In this document: piece after piece, positions 42,601 to 45,325 of the stretch | Numbering within the stretch: position 1 is the first letter of the stretch | How the letters are laid out: each line of letters opens with the position of its first letter | Origin: an uncultured Bacilli bacterium | GTDB lineage: Bacteria; Bacillota_I; Bacilli_A; RF39; UBA660 | NCBI GenBank assembly: GCA_947593955.1 | Contig: CANQDV010000004.1 | Coordinates: 1 to 45,325 of the forward strand | DNA length: 45,325 nucleotides | Direction of reading: 5' to 3' | Made by a program: the position numbers and the translations under genes | Notes under the pieces: model-generated | The model's input: the letters and a program-made list of their open reading frames with translations, nothing else | What the model was told of the DNA's origin: nothing | The model's database searches: none

Positions 42601-44356
42601 CAGTTACTGTAAATGTTTTATCTTCTTTATTATCGACATAGAATACTAATAATCCTTTATCAGTATCAAAATCTGTACCTTTAATTACTCTTGTTCCATC
42701 AGGACAAGTCTCACTATTTCGACATGGAACAGTTACTTCCGTTTCATCTTTGGCATTTTCTTCTAATTCAAGTACAAATGGAAAATAATATCCTGTTTTA
42801 TCTTCGTCAAGTCCACTAATATTTTTGTCTAAAGTTAAGAAACCTCTTACAAAAATCATACCACTTCCACTTAAATTAACAGTATATCCTTCACCTTTTG
42901 TCCATGTTATATGACGATTGTTTTTAATTACATCATCAACAGTAGTATCTCCATCAGTAAATTCTCCTTTTACAGATACTTTTGTTTCTTTAACTAAAAT
43001 TAAATCTTTCCAATTAATTGTATATTTTTCTTCGGTATATTCATTTTCACTACCATCGATATCAACTAAAACAGTTATTATTTTTTGATCTTCTGTTGCT
43101 TCTGTTGATAACGCTATTAAAATGCTTGCACCATTAGAATCAATTTCATCTTTTATCGTTTTAGTAACATCATTATGACCTTTACTAACTTTTATTGTTG
43201 TCTTACCTGGAATGAAATCTGGATGATTGAAATTTAATAATAAGTAATATCCAGTTAAATCACTATCACCAAATTTAGCAACTTCATTATTAATATCTTG
43301 TTTTGTTAGTTCTCCTTTAACAATTATTTCTTTAGATGACTCAAAATTATTATCATCAATTTCTAAAGTTGGAATTTCATATTGATAACTATCTTCAAAA
43401 ACGGTTTTATCAGCTTCTGGTATTTCATCCGTAACAATTACTTTTGATGTGGAAGGTACTCTTAAATTAGTCAAATCAATTGTATAAACTGCTTCTCCAT
43501 ATATAGAATCATCACCATCTACATCTAAAACTATTTCAATAATCTTATATTCTGACTCTGGATGATATGCGAATAATACAGCAATACCAGCATCACTATC
43601 GAAATTTTTACCTTTTGTAAATACTTTCTCGCTCTTTACATCGCCATTTCCGTTTTTTACGCGTATTTTTATTGTACTTTTATCAGTTAATTTATCTTTT
43701 TCAGCAAATTCTGCAAAGAAGCTAAAGTAATAACCAGTTAAATCTTCTTTTCCAAATGTTCCTGGATTTAATTCTCCTTCAAACCTCTTTAATAGTCCAG
43801 ATAATTGATTATTAATAAATGTTAGTCCTTCACTGTTAGCATCATTACCTCCAGTGAATCCATAAGTGTCTTCAATTAATTGTCTATATGTTTCACTGTC
43901 AGCACTTTTATTATTAAAAATATCAACATTTGACTTAGTTAATTCTTTTATAAATTCATAATCAATATAATTAATATTTAAACTATCTTCATCAATAGTA
44001 TCATTACCAACAATTGATTGGTGTTCCCATTTATTGGTATTACCATTATAATCTAATCTAATTATACTCATTTCATCATATATGCTATCTGTATCTACTT
44101 TACCACTATCACTTGGCTTTATACTTCTAGCCGCTAACATGATATCTTGAGTTTTTAATATATGATTAGATGTAAATACATAGTTTCCTATTAAATATGC
44201 ATAATCTGCTACACTGTCATGATCAGACCCCCACTTTGCCATTCTCAATTCTGTTCCCAATTCATCTAATGTCATTTCTCTAGCATATGCAGGAATAATT
44301 GACGCAAAGAAGGCAACTATAGCTACAATTAATATTTTCCCATACTTCTTTTTCAT
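39686..44356 (-). CDS. Giant secreted modular surface protein
   Basis: 1556 aa with a signal peptide cut near PAYA-RE (25). Residues 26-200 form an N-terminal domain ([20 protein letters not shown]). Four diverged copies of one module follow, each opening (D/E)GYY or TGYY and closing with a D-x-D-G-x4-Y motif: GYY at 208, 369, 522 and 658; DxDG at 278, 432, 587 and 718. Then an InlB-type beta repeat (743-819: [13 protein letters not shown] ... GWYQDG ... LTAHY), a linker domain, a right-handed beta-helix-like stretch (970-1090), a second such stretch (1265-1400) and a C-terminal domain with a CSDGC pair. It ends in a tandem [13 protein letters not shown], with no LPxTG motif, membrane helix or known cell-wall domain. 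Likely adhesin or surface layer material; function unknown. GAAAGGAAAAG ribosome site, 15 bases after the Big_2 gene. Confidence 0.85.
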   Translation of the reverse strand: MKKKYGKILIVAIVAFFASIIPAYAREMTLDELGTELRMAKWGSDHDSVADYAYLIGNYVFTSNHILKTQDIMLAARSIKPSDSGKVDTDSIYDEMSIIRLDYNGNTNKWEHQSIVGNDTIDEDSLNINYIDYEFIKELTKSNVDIFNNKSADSETYRQLIEDTYGFTGGNDANSEGLTFINNQLSGLLKRFEGELNPGTFGKEDLTGYYFSFFAEFAEKDKLTDKSTIKIRVKNGNGDVKSEKVFTKGKNFDSDAGIAVLFAYHPESEYKIIEIVLDVDGDDSIYGEAVYTIDLTNLRVPSTSKVIVTDEIPEADKTVFEDSYQYEIPTLEIDDNNFESSKEIIVKGELTKQDINNEVAKFGDSDLTGYYLLLNFNHPDFIPGKTTIKVSKGHNDVTKTIKDEIDSNGASILIALSTEATEDQKIITVLVDIDGSENEYTEEKYTINWKDLILVKETKVSVKGEFTDGDTTVDDVIKNNRHITWTKGEGYTVNLSGSGMIFVRGFLTLDKNISGLDEDKTGYYFPFVLELEENAKDETEVTVPCRNSETCPDGTRVIKGTDFDTDKGLLVFYVDNKEDKTFTVTVDLDGESNHEYAPTTIVFDLTNLSYQEESVGSTYSLAQASDGSIDGFDWNAIKESQLGSNSVLKQQTYKDKEGYYVPIKIAVPNNIKEANSKWTLTLESGSQSITPTETDYNNGYVIVVVEVTEGESEIKYSIDYDGTANNYLGVSETIKTNFEFRTQNKVTLSYLNGDGESVTKDVNVYEGEIISSDIIPGDIENPSYHELSGWYQDGAEFKFGEDTAVTTEDQDITLTAHYTIDGDEFLDAVVNNLKTVYTDKFNDITKSGNTITFDVKDNSVKLSELTSPKIPGIIEYALGKKEVLGITFDIDGQNDNFTLSDEKATISSKLQTLFQTALSDAYTDFALNNMALYDKTITITIGATSSTTELLNSNKVYTIKFTANSATVSSEADLTKALEKAVKYIYIAKDFNITSQHTLNRNVEISSLDGNTYTLTASSDINSIFDVKEANVTINNLKMTAAKQAIIVENASTLNATNLDLSGSTEAGILVNGGGNLVASKLTYSNEKYDIPVVKAVKKSAKVDLTIDGDQKSKANDVYRIKTYEDQGSPTGEDIYKGDQKILKEDYNYVHYFLDNQKADRWIKITYIGDRTLTSYPSNFIRYYDKESESEYAPEPPKNILYLTTFSSKVANYTIAKWSYWTESKEVSVETDKVPIPTGEISYFAQLKPEYLENVLKIKASEEGAEDKLIEAVNKESTTEVVIIEGTVTLTKGVLDIAKEGIIITGLDSGKINVNGEIVGQIKVTADDVKIEHLKITGNVDSASERNDVVTVNGHNFYVSTVNFNANAIDSEKTWDSLVHYSYDTPTTTIYFSNFDGANAKVLVEFTGTVNNKTRLSSNHYIGGEHTKEFVVLNNGISESEGSILELIQSSSNLASCSDGCYGLKIKASTNSSNVNVDLGTSWFDYKDKESILKILIEVTDEVYDVSNYKFKVHPTFKDRVKIYYKKGEDITEYNPKNDSGNEYDAVIESYDAVIG
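39691..39728 (-). repeat. 17-base direct repeat at the 3' end of the giant surface protein gene
   Basis: CAATTACAGCATCATAT occurs at 39691-39707 and 39712-39728, 21 bases apart, coding for the duplicated YDAVI heptads at the C-terminus. A recent in-frame duplication of seven codons. Confidence 0.85.
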
Positions 44357-44371
44357 ACTATCTTTTCCTTT

Positions 44372-45325
44372 CTATATGTCCCTACTAGCATATTTTATTC
44401 TTGCTTGGACTTCTTCGCCATTACTTAATACTAACGTTACCTCTTTTAAATTCTCATCTTCTACCCATTCTGCTGCTACTGTTTTTGTCGCTTCTCTACC
44501 ATTTTTAAATTTTAATTTAGTAAAGGATATTGGGTTATTATCAAATCTTACTTCTGTTATTTCATATTGATAAATTGGTTGTAATTTCTGTTTTAAACCA
44601 GTTAACGTTACTTCATATACATGCTCTTTTACTTCGATAGTTACAGTGGCTGTCTTTTTACCATCTTCTGTTGTTACTGTTATAGTTACATTTCCTGCTG
44701 TTACAGCTCTTACTCTTCCGTTTTCATCAACTGTTGCAATTCCAGCATTACTACTTTGGAAGGTAACTTTTTTATTAGTTGCATTCTCTGGTAACACGGT
44801 AACTGATAACACTATTTCATCTTTTACATACATTGACAAATTTTGGTTGCCATTTATTTTTACTTCCGTTACATGCACAGAAGTGTCTTTTTTCTTTACC
44901 GTTACTTGATGGGTTGCTGTTTTCTTGCCATCATCTGTCGTTACTGTTATTGTTACTTGTCCTTCTTTGACTCCTGTTACCTTACCATTGTTATCTACTG
45001 TTGCTATACTAGTATTGCTACTTTTAAATGAAACCTTTTTATTAGTTGCATTCTCTGGTAATACTTTAGCTGTTAATTGAATGCTTTCGGACTCATATAC
45101 CTCACTATCTCCTGTTAATGTTACACTTGTTACAGGAACAGTAGTTTGTTCACTAGTTTTTTTCTTTACAGTTACTTGATATGTTGCTGTCATCTTACCA
45201 TCATCTGTCGTTACTGTTATTGTAACACTTCCTTCTTTGACACCTGTTACTTTACCATTATTATCTACAGTTGCTATACTAGTATTGCTACTTTTAAATG
45301 AAACCTTTTTATTAGTTGCATTCTC
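44372..45325 (-). CDS. Surface protein with tandem bacterial Ig-like (Big_2) domains, 5' end outside the window
   Basis: 317 residues are visible; the frame is open to the window edge, so the true start, signal peptide and further repeats lie outside. Repeats are classic Big_2: VTSVTLTGDSEVYESESIQL, LPENATNKKVSFKSSNTSIA, TVDNNGKVTGVKEGQVTITV and TTDDGK. One partial and two complete copies are seen with a period of 89-90 residues, and neighbouring copies are nearly identical in DNA. The last about 80 residues (from EVTLTGLKQKLQPIYQYEI to IKYASRDI) are a separate end domain. A 15-base gap separates it from the giant surface protein, so they form one operon. Apparent Met at 45193 is internal (in DGKMTATYQ) and not a start. 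Confidence 0.88.
   Translation of the reverse strand, partial: ENATNKKVSFKSSNTSIATVDNNGKVTGVKEGSVTITVTTDDGKMTATYQVTVKKKTSEQTTVPVTSVTLTGDSEVYESESIQLTAKVLPENATNKKVSFKSSNTSIATVDNNGKVTGVKEGQVTITVTTDDGKKTATHQVTVKKKDTSVHVTEVKINGNQNLSMYVKDEIVLSVTVLPENATNKKVTFQSSNAGIATVDENGRVRAVTAGNVTITVTTEDGKKTATVTIEVKEHVYEVTLTGLKQKLQPIYQYEITEVRFDNNPISFTKLKFKNGREATKTVAAEWVEDENLKEVTLVLSNGEEVQARIKYASRDI
44784..45325 (-). repeat. Tandem 267-270-bp repeats encoding Big_2 domains
   Basis: The landmark TTATTAGTTGCATTCTC (plus-strand reading) ends at 44788, 45055 and 45325, i.e. periods of 267 and 270 bases. The segments 44962-45055 and 45231-45325 differ at only a few positions, while the 44700-44788 copy is more diverged. 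Confidence 0.85.

Noticed and set aside
45193..45193. Met at 45193 as start of the Big_2 gene
   Set aside because: The frame stays open to the window edge and continues a clear Big_2 repeat; there is no ribosome site.
1..45325. Mycoplasma genetic code (TGA as Trp)
   Set aside because: TGA ends gerA, the LiaF-like gene and spoIIGA at ATGA overlaps, and Trp is encoded by TGG.
1..45325. CRISPR arrays, tRNA or rRNA genes, prophage or toxin-antitoxin modules
   Set aside because: No regularly spaced short repeats, no cloverleaf with CCA-type end, and no phage structural or integrase genes were seen in any gap.

Overview
The window reads as chromosome of a very AT-rich, spore-forming, Gram-positive bacterium (G+C well under 30% by eye). 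Arguments for Bacillota/Bacilli: a spoIIGA-sigE pair, a gerA-gerC-gerB germinant receptor operon, sepF-divIVA, Lon, the uppS-cdsA-rseP and rpsP-khpA gene orders, strong GGAGG ribosome sites and TTGACA/TATAAT promoters. TGA is used as a stop (gerA, the LiaF-like gene and spoIIGA all end in ATGA overlaps), so the Mycoplasma code is excluded despite the AT bias and short DnaE. An uncultured gut-type lineage of Bacilli is likely, but I cannot name it.

Layout: almost everything is on the minus strand; rpmB and the ger operon are the only intact plus-strand genes. 1-4.7 kb: dnaE and an unusual sigma factor with a 210-residue unknown N-terminal domain. 4.8-5.4 kb: rpmB (L28), then a 380-bp relic of an ISL3-type insertion sequence. 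5.5-9.9 kb: envelope and unknown genes (tail-anchored acidic protein, double DUF305 protein, csaA with a LiaF-like/DUF4097-like pair). 10-11.2 kb: RlmCD/RlmD-type rRNA methyltransferase. 11.3-14.8 kb: germinant receptor operon. 14.9-19.6 kb: a secreted protein of higher G+C, sigE, spoIIGA (apparently with an ACG start), a degenerate NodB-like protein and holA. 19.7-24.5 kb: phosphohexomutase, membrane protein, trigger factor, a sortase-type surface protein, greA. 24.6-29.1 kb: trhP1-trhP2-dNTPase operon, PH-like protein, divIVA, sepF. 29.2-35.7 kb: HerA-like ATPase, ZIP transporter, uppP, an unknown gene and lon. 35.8-39.6 kb: rseP, cdsA, uppS, a MraZ-like protein, khpA, rpsP. 39.7-45.3 kb: two large secreted proteins, the upstream one (Big_2 repeats) cut by the window edge.

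Functionally the window combines replication (dnaE, holA), translation and tRNA/rRNA modification, envelope lipid carrier metabolism (uppS, cdsA, uppP), division (sepF, divIVA), proteostasis (tig, lon, rseP), and the mother-cell sigma switch plus germination. The parts least explained by known families are the sigma factor N-terminus, the giant surface protein with four copies of a GYY...DxDG module, the MraZ-like gene in the rpsP operon, the noncanonical start of spoIIGA, the tail-anchored protein pair and the degenerate deacetylase beside spoIIGA. I saw no tRNA, rRNA, CRISPR array, prophage or defence island.
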